Notes: generated from the letters alone by a model not told the origin. A stretch of DNA of 64,000 nucleotides from Proteles cristata cristata (GCA_017311185.1 JAESUZ010001735.1:1364001-1428000), one strand, 5' to 3'; counted from the first letter of the stretch, positions 20,907-31,503 are shown. Translations and numbers: made by a program.

Positions 20907-21351
20907 TGACAGTACTGACTCCATCTTTAGCCCTCCATCTTGTTCATGTTGGCTTGATGATCTTAGAGATTAACATACATACCTTAGAAGTGCCCACCAA
21001 GGCTGGGATTGGAGGAGACTTGTTTTGGCCTCCTGTGAATCTGTTGGAGACAACAGCCTTTCCCCTTCCTGATGCACAGGCGGTACCACAGATCTAATGA
21101 AGGGTTAGCTGCCAGTTGGGTGGATGCGAGCCCTTAGAGGTGCCTGTGAACCCTTTGACCTCACTACAGTGCCTTTCTGCATATCCCCTCACTCTATAAA
21201 TCTGGAGACTAAAAGGTCCGGACTTTGCAGAGAATAGCTATACAGCTACTGTGGATCCTTCTCCAGGCTAACCCCCTGCCACCATCGGTAAGTTACCTTG
21301 AATAAAACTCTGTAAAGTATATGGAGTCACCTCCTTCATTTTACAGTCTGA
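20907..21351 (+). mobile_element. Probable solo ERV LTR, plus
   Basis: A block of about 445 bp has LTR-like organisation: it starts with TG, carries a TATA-type box (ctctataaatc, about 21192-21202) and about 105 bases later a polyadenylation signal (AATAAA, 21301-21306) followed by a GT-rich stretch. The hexamer aagtgc lies immediately outside both ends (20901-20906 and 21352-21357), as expected for a retroviral integration duplication. The 3' end does not finish in a clean CA, so the boundaries are provisional. No coding retroviral region is attached. Family not determined. Confidence 0.5.
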
Positions 21352-21394
21352 AAGTGCCTTCTTAGTTTAGGGGATACTTTACTGTTTTCCACCC

Positions 21395-21690
21395 ACCTTC
21401 TAACAGGCCTCCCTATTAGTAGGGAGAAATAGAATACCAGGAAAGGCAGAGTGGGAACCATGCAAAAAGCAGGGTAAACAAAGAGTACAAAATAAGATGA
21501 TAGAGTGGAATTCAAATAGATCAGTAATCACAATAAATATAAATGGTCTACACTTGCCAATTAAAAGATAGAGATTAAACATGGCAGGTGGGGGCAACAC
21601 CCAGCTATATTGAACATGTAAGAACAGAGAAAGGTTGAATAGAAGCCTATTCGTTTTCCAGAAGTGGATTATAATTGTGTTAACCACACT
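21395..21690 (+). repeat. Ancient L1 fragment covering the start of ORF2, plus
   Basis: The frame starting near 21527 translates as VITININGLHLPIKR followed by a stop, which is the recognisable N-terminal start of the L1 ORF2 endonuclease domain. The sequence upstream fits the L1 ORF1-ORF2 spacer. The fragment is broken by stops and stops resembling L1 after about 21690. Confidence 0.75.
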
Positions 21691-21799
21691 TTTTTTTTTT
21701 CACTCACTGCATTTACTCTTTCCTCTGTGGACTTTATAATAGGGCAGAGATTGAGTTAAATTGGTTGGGGAGAAATCAAGGGTGGCAGAGAAAAGAAAT

Positions 21800-22012
21800 G
21801 AAAGGGTCATTTATTGAGCCAGGAGGTACTGTGCTGGGTGATTCTGAAAAAGAACACACTAATGTACATGCTGGTCGAGACTATTAGACGCTCACACTGT
21901 GCTGTCGGACAGGCCTAGACTTTGTTTCTAACTCATTATTCATTCATTTGTTCATTCATCTAATATTTGTTGAATACCTACTATGAGATAAGAAATTTGC
22001 TAGGAAGTCACT
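21800..22012 (-). repeat. MIR/L2-like fragments, minus, ending at a SINE
   Basis: 'tcatttattgagccaggagg' and 'tactgtgctgggtg' (about 21805-21842), then 'catctaatatttgttgaata' and 'cctactatgagata' (about 21955-21990), match reverse-complement 3' ends of MIR/L2. The second piece is cut by the SINE at 22013. Confidence 0.6.
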
Positions 22013-22210
22013 GTATTTTTTTAAGTTTATTTATTTGTTTTGGGCTGGGGGGGGGGGGGGAATGAGTGGAGGAGGGGCAGAGAGAAAAGGAGATAGATAG
22101 TCCCAAGGAGGCTGCGTGCTGTCAGCATGGAGGCCCATGCAAGGCTCGATCCCACAAACCATGAGAAATCAAGGGTCCATGCTTAACCAACCAAGCCACA
22201 CAAGCACCCC
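22013..22210 (-). mobile_element. SINEC, minus, with exact target-site duplication
   Basis: An old minus-strand SINE with a G homopolymer of about 14 at about 22047-22060. taggaagtcact flanks it at 22001-22012 and 22211-22222. Confidence 0.95.
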
Positions 22211-22244
22211 TAGGAAGTCACTTTAATCTCTCTGTCTTCCTTTC

Positions 22245-22735
22245 CTTATTGTATCAGTCTATTTTTACAGTAATGATATATAAGAAACAACCGCAAAACC
22301 TCAGTGCCACATAACAATAAACATTTATTACTGCTCGCTAATCTGTGGGGAGTCTGAGTGGAAATGCCAAGCTGGACAGAGCTTTCTGGGCTCGCTTATG
22401 GGCTGTGGGTCTCTGGGAGCTGGCTGGGCAAGGAGAGCCTGTCTCATGAAGCCTCTCATCTTCCAGCAGGCTACTTTGGGCTTATTATAGGGCAACAGTT
22501 CAAGTGAGGAGGTATAAGTTGCAAGGCCCCCTTGAAGTCCAGAATCTTGACATCCTTTTGGCCAAAGCAAGACACAGGCCAGCCTGATTTCAGGGGCAGA
22601 GAAATGGATTTCATCGCCTGAAGGACAGAGCTGCAAAGTCACCTTGCATCGTGAAGTCACACTGCAAAGGCTATGGGTACAGGGAAAGGAGGAATTAGGG
22701 CCACTTTTGCAACCAATCTGCCACAATCAGGTTGT
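22245..22735. repeat. Probable old LTR- or MER-type repeat, family not assigned
   Basis: The opening 'caaaacctcagtgccacata' and 'acaataaacatttattactg' and the ending 'aaccaatctgccacaatc' resemble widespread old mammalian repeats whose reverse-strand start reads 'ccaaaatctcagtggctta'. The family name and exact orientation are uncertain. Confidence 0.45.
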
Positions 22736-22850
22736 TATGCAGAGTAACATTAGCACCTACTTCTTAGAGTTAATTATGAGAATTCAGCGAAATTATGCAT
22801 ATAAAATGGTGATTTGGGCCATTGCAGAAGGTGTTCAGTAAATAATAGCC
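22736..22850 (+). repeat. MIR 3' fragment, plus
   Basis: 'acctacttcttagagttaat', 'tatgagaattcagcgaaat' and 'gtgttcagtaaataatagcc' match the MIR 3' half. An imperfect GCT/GTT-rich stretch follows to about 22900. Confidence 0.65.
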
Positions 22851-23084
22851 ATTACCGCTGCTGCTGTTGCTGTGATCATTAAGGCTGTTGTCATTATTAT
22901 TGATCTGAGTCCTCTTCATCCCTGGGCATCTGCTCGGTGCAGTTCAGAGGTTCAAATCCCCTCATAAGCTTTGCTGCTGCATGCCTGACTGCTTCTCCTC
23001 TGAATAGAGGAACAAGTCAGTTGATGGAAAATTTCCTTGATTTTGTGAGCGCAGATGCCACTGTGTGTTAGCATCCTTTGGCCA

Positions 23085-23350
23085 TTAGCTGTCGAGGCGG
23101 CCAGGGAAGAGATCTATTTAAAGAACACATAGGTCCCTTTGCTTTTTGTCATCAAAACCACGCCACGGATGGAGACACATCTGAAATAGAGGCAGAAGGG
23201 TCCTGATAGGAGACAGACTTGCCATTTGCCATTTGCATTTACTCAGGAAAGGGGAATTCATTGCACAGTCAAGTTTGGGCTCCTCATGTTAATTAATGAC
23301 GCCTGCAGTTAAGCATTAATGGTTTATTATGTATTTTTATTTCCAAAGGG
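23085..23350. other. Candidate conserved noncoding block B
   Basis: Contains gatctatttaaagaa (23111-23125) and, about 170 bases later, atgacgcct (23296-23304) followed by aagcat. These are the same ordered anchors as block A at 9.5 kb. It is also A+T-rich with homeodomain-type cores (gttaattaatg, gcattaatgg). Function unknown. Confidence 0.35.
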
Positions 23351-23614
23351 GAGAGATTGAGTCTTGAATCAGAAACACCTCCCGGGCCACAGTTTTGCTA
23401 AATTCTGTAGTTCTGCTCAGAGTGCCTCAGCAGGGTGGGTGCCCTTAGGTTCAGCTAAGAGAAAAAGGGTTACTGAGTCTCACTTTTGTTGGGGTTCTCG
23501 CCTACTGGTGAGCAAACAGTTGGTCAAGATGTTTGTCATTATGTAGGATCGACCTCAACAGTGGTTGATATTATGGGACTGATACCAGCCTTCCCTCCAA
23601 ATGGGAGCATTTGC

Positions 23615-23615
23615 A

Positions 23616-23651
<36 letters not shown>

Positions 23652-23652
23652 C
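23615..23652. repeat. (AAT)n microsatellite
   Basis: A pure trinucleotide array of about 12 units. Confidence 0.96.
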
Positions 23653-24184
23653 CATTTAGGGAGAAGAGCAGAATGAATTTATTGATAGACATACCCATAA
23701 AGTTTAATGTTTTAAAAGAAGGGAAACACCTTCTTGTGAGTTTCATCCCCAAACAGAAGAAGAACCAGAGATGAAATGTGTTTGTGATTCATCAGAAAAC
23801 AGATTTTATTTCTCTTATTTTTAGAAGTAGCTGTCTAGGTACTGGGTTCTGTTGAACGAGAGAGGGATTATATTTGGAAATCCTAATTGTGGAGAGGCTT
23901 TCTTTAAAAAGCAGCCTAAAGCCAAACTGGCTCCCCTAATGCTTCTTTGGTTGTTTCTTTTTTTCTCTTTAATCCTTCTGACACTGAAAGTAGTTCACAC
24001 ATTGAATTAAAAGAATCCATTTTGTCCATCCTTGATGTTTACTTGACTTTGTAGTCCTTCTCCCAAAGCCTCAATCCCTGGCCCTCACTGTGAAGAATCA
24101 TGTCGGGAAAATTATGGACTTAATTTTTTTAGTTGGTACACTTAAATAGGCTAAAAGAGAGAGGGGGTGGGGAAAGGAATGTAT

Positions 24185-24640
24185 TGACATACATTATGGA
24201 CACGTGTAAGAGCTTCAGGCATGGCTGGATCAGGTGCTAAAATAATGGTGTCAGGAATCCGTTTCTCACATCCCTCTCTCTTTTGCATACATCAATTTTC
24301 AGTCGCAGGCTGGAGGGTAGTAAAGATGCCCTTCAGCAGCTCCAGACTTACATTCCACCAGTGTAGCAGGCCTGTTGTAAAAGAAACACCTCCTTCCTAA
24401 AAGCAGTAGCGAAGTTTCAGATAGGGATCCATTAGCTTGCATTTAGTCACATGCCCTAATCCAATAGGAGGGTTGGTCAGGCTTGGGCATATACCCATCT
24501 CTGGAGTAGTGGGCGACATCAGCTCTACTCAGATCTCACAGACCAGCTATGGGGGTGAGTGTGTGATTTACTCAAGGGGTAATCAGGAGGAGGCATGCAT
24601 GTGCTGACTGGGCAAAGGTAACGGATGATTTCTGGGATGA
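24185..24640. repeat. Old dispersed repeat, family not assigned (copy 2)
   Basis: 'gcttcaggcatggctggatc', 'cagcagctccagacttacat', 'tcacatgccctaatccaata' and 'ggcttgggcatatacccatc' match the family represented at 12.4-12.9 kb, here in the same orientation and with a different set of surviving segments. Confidence 0.5.
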
Positions 24641-25080
24641 TGTGCTGGTCTGGGTCCTTCCGACAGTCGTCTGAGATTAAATGTGCAAGGATTTAATTAG
24701 GGGAAACACCTATGGGAGAAAATAGGAAGGGCGCCAGGAAGCCTTGAAGAGCCATAAATCCTGAGTGAAGAGGGAAGGGAGGGAGGGTTGGGTGGGCGTG
24801 TCTTAGACCGCCCCCGACAACCCCGTAGTCTAAGAAGCTCCAGCAAGGTATCAGGAGTCCTCCAGCCACTGCCAGCGGGGGGCCTTGTCTCCCAGATCAG
24901 GCCTCTTTTAGTAACCCTGCTTCACTCAGTCATTGGCTGCGAGCGGCCCATGGGAAGTGTGGCCTCGTTTGCACGGATGGATTTGAGAGCATAGCAGCTG
25001 CGGCCCTTGGTTAATTAAACTTCTGGTAGCTGGAGGTCTGCGAGGTGTTCTGGTGGTTACCGTCTTTTCATCGATGATGA
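24641..25080. other. Unassigned DNA, possibly another old repeat
   Basis: 'ggggaaacacctatgggaga', 'gtctaagaagctccagcaag' and 'tcattggctgcgagcggccc' have the feel of an old dispersed repeat, but I cannot name it. Not coding as far as I can see. Confidence 0.35.
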
Positions 25081-25084
25081 AATA

Positions 25085-25235
25085 GCTGTAATAGCTCTTG
25101 GCTTAGCCGATCTCTGTTGTACAAACAATATTATTCATCACCTTCTCCTATTTTACAGATGGGGAAGGTAAGATGGGAGAGGTGACGATTTGTTCAAGGC
25201 TGCTCCACTGGTCCAAGCCTGACCATCGCCTCCTT
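25085..25235 (-). repeat. MIR fragment, minus
   Basis: 'cctattttacagatggggaa' and 'cgatttgttcaaggctgctc' match the reverse complement of the MIR core. Confidence 0.65.
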
Positions 25236-25254
25236 AGCTACCCTACCCCCTCTG

Positions 25255-25700
25255 TGCTGGGTTGACTAGCATCCCCCCAAAATTCATGCCCACCTGGAAC
25301 CTCAGAACATAACCTTACTTAGAGATAGGGTCTTTGCAGATATAATTTGTTAGGTTAAGATGAGGTCACACTGGAGTAGGGTGGCCCTAAATTCGATGTG
25401 ACCCGTGTCCTTACAGGAAGAAGAGATGGAGACACAGACACAGAAGAGATAGGGGGAGGAAGCCGTGTGCGGATGGGGCCAGGGGCCAGAGCAGTGCACC
25501 CACAAGCCAGTGGGTACCAATGTCTGTTGGTAGGCACCAGATGCTAGAAACAAGGCTTGGGGCAGACTCTCCCCTATGGCCCTCTCATGACACCTTAATT
25601 TTGGACTTCCAGCCTCCAGAACTTCAAGGGAGTAAATCTGTTCTTTCACCCATCCAGTTGGTGATAATCTGTCACGGCAGTCTTAGGAAACCCATACATC
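25255..25700 (+). mobile_element. ERVL-MaLR type solo LTR, plus
   Basis: It has 'cccccaaaattcatgcccac', 'gagatagggtctttgcagat', 'gttaagatgaggtcacactg', 'gtgtccttacaggaagaag', 'gacttccagcctccagaact' and a terminal 'gtcacggcagtcttaggaaa', the standard order of MaLR/MLT-like LTRs. Solo, no proviral body. Confidence 0.8.
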
Positions 25701-25954
25701 CTTCTAAAAGAACCTGCCGCCTTTCTGTTTTCTCTGTTTGTCTGGTGTGACCCTGTCCCCCACCCAGCCCCAAGGGCACTGCTGAGCCAATGAATCCAGA
25801 GCCACAGAGCTGGGGCTCAGATGCTAGAGGCACCCGTGCTGGCCAAGAAGATGCGGATCACTGCAAGTCTGAAGAATGTGGCTGGATAGAGACATAGTCA
25901 TGTTGACATTATGGATCCCCCTCCTCATCAATGGGAGGTGATGACAAGGGCATT

Positions 25955-26360
25955 TGCCTCTGTAGGAGACTTCCCCCAAGTCCATAACTCCAGTCTAATC
26001 CTGACAATCATCAGACCAGCCCAAACTGGGGCGAGGGTGTTCCCTCCACAAAATACCTGACCAGTACTCTTCAAAAGTGTCAAGGTCGTGAAACAAGGCA
26101 AGACTGAGAAACATCACAGATTGGAGGACACTAAGAGACGTGATGGCTAAAGGCAACGTCAGAGCCTAGAACAACAGAAAGCTATTAGTGAAATCCAAAG
26201 GAAGCCAGTTAACAGTATTGTACCAACACTAATTTCTTAGTTTTGACGAAGGTGCCATGGTAACGTAAGACGTTAACATTAGAAGATGGACAAAGGGTTT
26301 GATTTTGAGGGGGACTCAGCTTTTCTGTAAATCTGATTTCAATACAAAATAAAAAGGGTG
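25955..26360 (+). repeat. L1ME 3' UTR fragment, plus
   Basis: 'ctgaccagtactcttcaaaa', 'gtgtcaaggtcgtgaaacaa', 'cacagattggaggacactaa', 'taagacgttaacattagaag' and 'tttcaatacaaaataaaaag' are hallmark L1ME 3' UTR segments ending in the A-rich tail. Confidence 0.9.
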
Positions 26361-26361
26361 T

Positions 26362-26485
26362 TAAAAATTTTTATTGCAGATTTTTGAGAGATGAGACAGA
26401 GAGAGTGAGTGTGGGGGAGGGGCAGAGAGAGAGGAAGATACAGAATCTGAAGCAGGCTCCAGGCTCTGAGCTGTCAGCAGAGCCC
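26362..26485 (-). mobile_element. SINEC fragment, minus, 5'-truncated
   Basis: Only the tail-proximal half is present. The tRNA-like head is missing after 'gctgtcagcagagccc'. The flanks ataaaaagggt at about 26347-26358 and 26485-26496 form a duplication, so the truncation probably happened at insertion. Confidence 0.88.
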
Positions 26486-26649
26486 ATAAAAAGGGTATTT
26501 TTAAAAGAGAGAGAATCAAGATAGGCAAGCCGAGCAAAGAAATACCCTGGGGACTCTCAGCGACAGGGAGCAAACTTGGTTTTTGATGGACATCTTCCAT
26601 ATCATGTGACATCTGGCTAAATTTCATATCTTGGTTTTGGATACATCTG

Positions 26650-26692
26650 TCCATCCATCCATCCATCCATGCACCCTTCCATCTATCCATCC
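26650..26692. repeat. (CCAT)n impure microsatellite
   Basis: Tandem CCAT units with a few substitutions, leading into L2-derived sequence. Confidence 0.9.
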
Positions 26693-27330
26693 AGCAAATT
26701 TTTGTTGAGCACCTATTATACATTAGACACTATCCTAGGGACACAGCTGTGACAGAGTATTAGGTGTCTGAACTTATGGAACTTATATTGTAGTAAGAGA
26801 AACAGACTCTCTCCATCTATCTGAATAAAGAGTAAACCATTAAGTGGTGAAAAGTCCTATGCAGAAAACTAAAATAGGCAATGAGGGAGGGGTGATCAGA
26901 GAAGGCCTCTCTGAGGAGGTGACGTAAGCTAGGACATGAGTGACAAAAAGAAAACTCACCATGCAAAGAACAGGAGGAAGTGCAGTCCAGCAGAAGGAAT
27001 GGCTGGTGCAAGGGCCCTGAGGTGAGACAAGCTTAGGTGTTTGATAAACAGAGCAAAGGCCTGAGGCTGGAGCATAGCGAGAAAAGGGAGGATGGTAGGA
27101 GACAGGGCAAAAGACGGCAGGGGTGCTGGGTAAAACCTTTTTTTAAAAAAGTGCAATGGGAAGACCCCAGAGAGGGTTTCAAGAGAAAAAATGGTATGCC
27201 CTGGTCTGATTTTGAGGCTATACCGCTGGTCATGTGCAGCGAATGTATTGTAGGGAGGTAGCACTGGTGGAGGCCACTGCTGTTGTCCAGGAGAAAGGTG
27301 ACGGTGGCTGGGAGGCTGGACACTGGACTC
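26693..27330 (-). repeat. Long L2 fragment, minus
   Basis: Reads the reverse complement of the L2 3' UTR over more than 600 bases: 'tttgttgagcacctattata', 'agagaaggcctctctgagga', 'ggtgcaagggccctgaggtg', 'gaggctggagcatagcgag', 'agtgcaatgggaagacccc', 'atgccctggtctgatttt', 'ggccactgctgttgtccagg'. Old and non-coding. Confidence 0.8.
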
Positions 27331-27721
27331 CGTGAGCTCTACTTCAGGCTGTCACCAACATGTGCTGGTTATGACCCAGGTCTCCAGATCGCACGTTTGT
27401 TCCCTGTGCTCTGAGGTCATCAGTGAAATTGGCACAACCTTCCTTTACCATGTCCCTGCTTCTTTTATTCCTTGTGTGAACCCTCTTTACTCCCTTCTGT
27501 GTGTCCGGTACCCTCACAATATCTTCTCTTCTTGGGGACCCCCTTGACCTGACGTCTGAGAAAACACCTCATGATCCCTAGTTTCCCCCCTTCTTCAAAA
27601 TGTACATGTCCTGTGCCCATTCTTCAAAGTGTTTTGAGGGGGACAGACTGGTAAATATCACCTTGCTAGACTGGAAAGTGGTCTTTCTTGCAGATAACAT
27701 TGGAATGTTCATGGTGATCAT
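27331..27721. other. Unassigned DNA, no gene seen
   Basis: No repeat family recognised and no credible coding frame. Confidence 0.4.
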
Positions 27722-28010
27722 TGTCTTCAAACAGAGCAGACATTTGCTGAACACCTTCTAGTTGCTGAGCTCTGGGCTGGGTCCTTCCGTGTATTTCTTT
27801 TCTTTTCTTTAAGTTTTTTAAAAAAATTATTTATTTTGAGAGAGAGAGAGAATATCACTGCTAGTGCAGAGCCTGACACGGGGCTCAAACTCACAAACCA
27901 AGAGATCATGACAGAACCAAAGTGGGACGCTTAGCTGACTGAGCCACCCAGGCTCCCCCTCTCATGCATTTCTATCCCCTTTCATCCTTATAAACGTTTT
28001 ACAGGATGAT
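27722..28010 (-). repeat. MIR/L2-like fragment, minus, split by a SINE
   Basis: 'agcagacatttgctgaacac' and 'gctgagctctgggctggg' lie before the SINE. 'tccttataaacgttttacag' and 'gatgatgggggaggctcag' lie after it. The order is collinear with a reverse-complement MIR 3' half. Confidence 0.5.
27803..27959 (-). mobile_element. SINEC, minus, internally deleted
   Basis: The head region (tgactgagccacccaggc) and the tail are present, but the CT-rich middle is missing. The copy is about 155 bp instead of about 210. Confidence 0.88.
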
Positions 28011-28574
28011 GGGGGAGGCTCAGAACCTCTGCTCCCTTTTCCTGCAATGAATTATGGGAATATCAAGATAGGTCAATGAGGAGAAATGATCTTGCGTTGA
28101 TGTCCCTCAAGGTTGACTTGAGAATGACATCCAAATGCTTATGAAAAGTACCCTCTGGAACTTAACTGGTTTCCTGGAAAAACCAGTGGGCATTTTCAAA
28201 TGCAGCCAGACTTGTGTCCTCAGAGGCTTTTTCTCTCTTTGCTTCCTGTGCTCGAAAGGGCTGGTGCAGGGCTCCTGGGCTTGCTGTCTGAGTGAGCAGG
28301 AGCATTCCCTGTGGCTGAAGCTTTGGAAGCATCGGCTCGGGCAGGGGATATGCAGCGAATCCCCTGCAGCCTCCATTCCTCATCATTTCTCCGATGTGGC
28401 CGGCGCCGTGAGAGGGCCCGTAGGCGCATGGGTGGCCTGACTATCTGCCCAGTTTCTTTGCAGTTTCCTGGGTGCAGTAATAATGGTATTAGGCTCAGCA
28501 AACCTTAGACATCCAGCCCGGAGGAGAAACCTTTTACCCAGGAAGTAAATGGCTGACAGAAATGGTGCCCCTTT
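28011..28574. other. Unassigned DNA, no gene seen
   Basis: Several overlapping open frames of 65-101 codons lie on both strands with no recognisable domain. No repeat family recognised. Confidence 0.4.
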
Positions 28575-28730
28575 TCACTCATTCATTTAGTCATTCACGT
28601 ATCCACTATTTATTTGGCATTTATTCTGTGCCAGACCCTGTGTTAGGGACCTAAGAGACAGATGTGGTGCCCTGTCCTTAGGAACTGTTAGGCTGTAGCT
28701 AGCAACGCCGACACTCATCTTCTGGGATGA
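28575..28730 (-). repeat. L2 fragment, minus
   Basis: 'actcattcatttagtcattc', 'gcatttattctgtgccagac', 'cctgtgttagggacctaaga' match the reverse-complement L2 3' end. Confidence 0.72.
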
Positions 28731-29034
28731 TGGTCTAGCCTGTGTACTTCTAACCTTGTTCATGGAGAGCACAGGGCTCCTTAGAGAATCCCACTCACTA
28801 CTGGCACGAACCATTTATGATAACCAGACATGCAATTTAGGATGGTCAGGTGTCTCCCCCTCCCCACACTAGGGATCACGGTAGAGGCAGGCTGTGACGG
28901 TGGCTGAATTGTGTGCACTGGGAGAAGAAGGGGTCCAGCGGTGCCAGGAGGAGTCAGAAAAGGCCCTGGGAGTGCAGACGGGTGCCCTGTGCGGGGCCCA
29001 AGCAAGTCCCTAAGTGTTTGTTAGGCACAAACAT
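28731..29034. other. Unassigned DNA, no gene seen
   Basis: Single-copy-looking sequence with nothing recognisable. Confidence 0.35.
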
Positions 29035-29200
29035 GGTGGTTAAGGGAGGGCATAGAGTCTGGTGTCAGACAGGCGTGGGCTGAGTCCATGCTTGGTTACC
29101 TGGCAATATGTGAGTGTGAACAAACATTTTATTCTGTCTGAGCCTCAGTTTTCTCATCTGGGAAATGGGGATCAATCCTAGGATTTGCTCTCCAGGGATG
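29035..29200 (+). repeat. MIR element, plus
   Basis: 'agtctggtgtcagacaggcg', 'ctgagcctcagttttctcat' and 'ctgggaaatggggatcaatc' follow MIR order. Confidence 0.8.
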
Positions 29201-29454
29201 CTCTACGTATGGACAATACCCTACTCTTCCTATGTAAGGGATTCCTATCCTTCCTTCCTATGTAAGGAAGTTAACTGTTGCCTTGGGAAATTGCTGTTAT
29301 CATTCTTCATAAATTCTGGGGGGACTACGAAGGATCAGAAAAGAGGAACCTCAGTCAGGACTGGCATGATCAGAGAGGGCTCCCTGAAGGAAGTGAATTT
29401 TGACTCTCTAAGCTTGGCAAGAGAAGGGACCATACCACTTTTGCATCCTTCTCT

Positions 29455-29520
29455 ATCCCTAGCGTCTGACATGTAAGTCCATCCTCAGCTTATGTTTGTT
29501 GACTGAATAAATGAATGGCC
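29455..29520 (+). repeat. L2 3' end fragment, plus
   Basis: 'gcttatgtttgttgactgaa' and 'taaatgaatggcc' match the L2 terminus. Confidence 0.5.
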
Positions 29521-29727
29521 AGGCCTTTGAAGGAGGGCTATGATCTGCATGTAGAAGGGTCTTTCCTGCATTTCTGTCTTCCCAGGGACCCTACTTATTA
29601 GTGAGCTCAAACTACATATACAATTTTGTACTTTTTTTTTTAAATACGGAGATTACCTGTTTTCAGGGTTACATCGAGACTGACAGTGGGGGGCTCTTTC
29701 ACATCTGCTGACATGGACTCTACCAGT

Positions 29728-30240
29728 TTTTTTTTTTTTTTTTTTTTTTACAAATAGTTTATTGTCAAGTTGGTTTCCATATAATACCCAGTGCTCATCC
29801 CCACAAGTGCCCTCTTCCATGCCCATCTCTCCCCTCCCCCCACCCCCATCAGCCCTCAGTTTGTTCTCAGCATTCAAGAGTCTCTCATGGTTTGCCTCCC
29901 TCCCTCTCCCCCACTATTTCTCCCCTTCTTCTCCCCCACGGTCCTCCGTTAAGTTCCTCCTAATCTTCCTATACGTGCAAACATATGGTATTTGTCCTTC
30001 TCTGCCTGACTTATTTCACTCAGCATAACACCCTCAAGGTCCATCCATGTTGCTACACATGGCCAGATTTCATTTTCTCACTGCCATGTAGTATTCCATC
30101 GTGTAGATAAACCACATCTTCTTGATCCATTCTTCCATTGATGGACACTTAGGCTCTTTCCATGTTTTGGCTATTGTTGAGAGTGCTGCTGTGAGCATCG
30201 GGGTCAGTTTGCCCCTGTGCATCAGCACTCCCGTGTCCCT
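29728..30240 (-). mobile_element. Carnivore L1 3' end, minus, 5'-truncated
   Basis: A T run of about 20 (the poly-A tail on plus) is followed by the carnivore L1 3' UTR pattern ('tttattgtcaagttggtttc', 'ccctcagtttgttctcagca', 'agagtctctcatggtttgcc'). It continues into the reverse complement of the ORF2 end ('ctgacttatttcactcagca', 'tccatccatgttgc', 'gtagtattccatcgtgtaga', 'tcttccattgatggacactt'). Only about 510 bp of a 6-kb element is present, as usual for truncated L1 copies. It is younger than the L1M sequence that follows. Confidence 0.92.
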
Positions 30241-30475
30241 TGTCTACCACAGTTTATTTAAGCGACCCTCCCACTGAAAGACATTCATGTCATTTCCAGT
30301 CTATTATTGCCACAAGTGACGCTGTGATGCCAGTCTTTGTATATACATGTAATTATTTCCTAAGGTTAAATTCCTCAAGAGAGTCTAATGGGTCAGATGG
30401 TTAAGTGTATATAATTATTAAGGTGTCGGCCATGTAGCTCTGGATCGCCCTCCAGGTAGGCTGTGACAGCTTACT
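30241..30475 (-). repeat. Ancient L1M fragment, minus
   Basis: 'cccactgaaagacattcatg', 'atttccagtctattattgcc', 'atttcctaaggttaaattcc', 'gggtcagatggttaagtg' match diverged reverse-complement L1M sequence directly behind the younger L1. Confidence 0.6.
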
Positions 30476-31006
30476 TCTACCCGCCAGCTAATCTGACCGC
30501 TAGTCTGCCGCCTGCAAGCCGGTCCCTGTTTCTCTGCCACTTTTCACTGCCTCGCCTGCTTAGCCAAATGAGATGCATGGGGAGAGCTGGGCTCTCTTTT
30601 TTCAGGCTTGCTGGATATCTGTCGTGTCATGTTAGGATTATGTAAGTGTGATGTTGAGAAATCTCCTTGGAGGAGAGATGTTCTCCAGATGTTGGAGCAA
30701 GGGCCGGAGTAGGGAGGGAGAGGCGCCCGGGGAGCTGAGAGGCTGGGCACGTGGCTTGCCCCCTGCCACCCGCCACCCACCCACTTCCCAGGTCTCCCGC
30801 AGACGTCACCTGTTCCCCCTCTCGGCGCCGCACACACACCGCAGAAGTCCGTGTCTTCCCCATAGCATGCTTCTCCTGGCTCTCTTATAGCCATTCCTTT
30901 TCATCATTTGGGGGTCTCTTTCTTCTCTCTTCCGTTGGCCTGTAGCATGGAGGGGTGGAGTTTTACTCATGTCAAACTATCCAGCATCTGGTAGACAGTA
31001 ATGATA
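30476..31006. other. Unassigned DNA, no gene seen
   Basis: G+C-rich in the middle (30715-30850). Open frames up to 116 codons cross both strands without a domain. Confidence 0.4.
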
Positions 31007-31025
31007 AAAAAACTAATGAATGATG

Positions 31026-31253
31026 GGGCGCCTGGGTGGCTTAGTTGATTGAGCATCCGACTTTCGCTTAGGTCATGATCTCGCGGTTCGTGGGTTCGGG
31101 CCCCGCGTCGGTCTCTGTGCTGACTGCCAGTTCAGTGCCTGAAGCCTGTTTCAGTCTGACTCCCTCTCTCTCTGCCCCTCCCCTGCTCACGCTGCCTCTC
31201 TCTCGCTCTCCTAGAAATAAATAAAACATAAAAAAAACCAAACAACAAAAAAC
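31026..31253 (+). mobile_element. Young SINEC copy with target-site duplication
   Basis: A plus-strand SINE of the 'gctgactgccag' / 'cctagaaataaataaa' subgroup. Identical aaaaaactaatgaatgatg flanks it at 31007-31025 and 31254-31272. The A-rich tail has C interruptions (31237-31253). Confidence 0.97.
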
Positions 31254-31303
31254 AAAAAACTAATGAATGATGATAATAGCAATGAATAATAGTAAGAAAG
31301 TAA

Positions 31304-31503
31304 TATGGGCGCTTGGGTAACTCAGTGGGTTGAGCGTCTGACTCTTGGTTTCGGCTCAGGTCATGCTCTTGCCTTTTGTGGGTTCGAGCCCTGCATCGGG
31401 CTCCATGCTGACCATTCAGAGCCTGCTTGGGATTCTCACTCTCCCTCTGCCCCTCCCCTGCTCACTCTCCCTGTCTCTCTCGAAATGAATAAATAAACTT
31501 AGA
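31304..31503 (+). mobile_element. Older SINEC copy, plus
   Basis: Plus-strand SINE of the older subgroup with 'ctgactcttggtttcggctc' and 'gccctgcatcgggctccatg'. Flanks 'agtaagaaagtaa' and 'aataataaagtaacag' are similar. Confidence 0.94.

Larger units (their letters stand above)
22900..24184. other. Repeat-poor DNA with candidate block B and an (AAT)n array
   Basis: About 1.3 kb has no recognised transposon. It holds candidate conserved block B (23085-23350) and the (AAT)n array (23615-23652). No gene seen. Confidence 0.45.

Noticed and set aside
21527..21580. L1 ORF2-like peptide considered as a possible active retrotransposon
   Set aside because: Stops appear within about 15 codons and only a fragment remains. 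Ancient inactive L1.
23615..23652. Regularly spaced short repeats considered as a CRISPR-like array (also the TTCC and TTAAA arrays)
   Set aside because: Plain microsatellites without unique spacers, in a mammalian genome.
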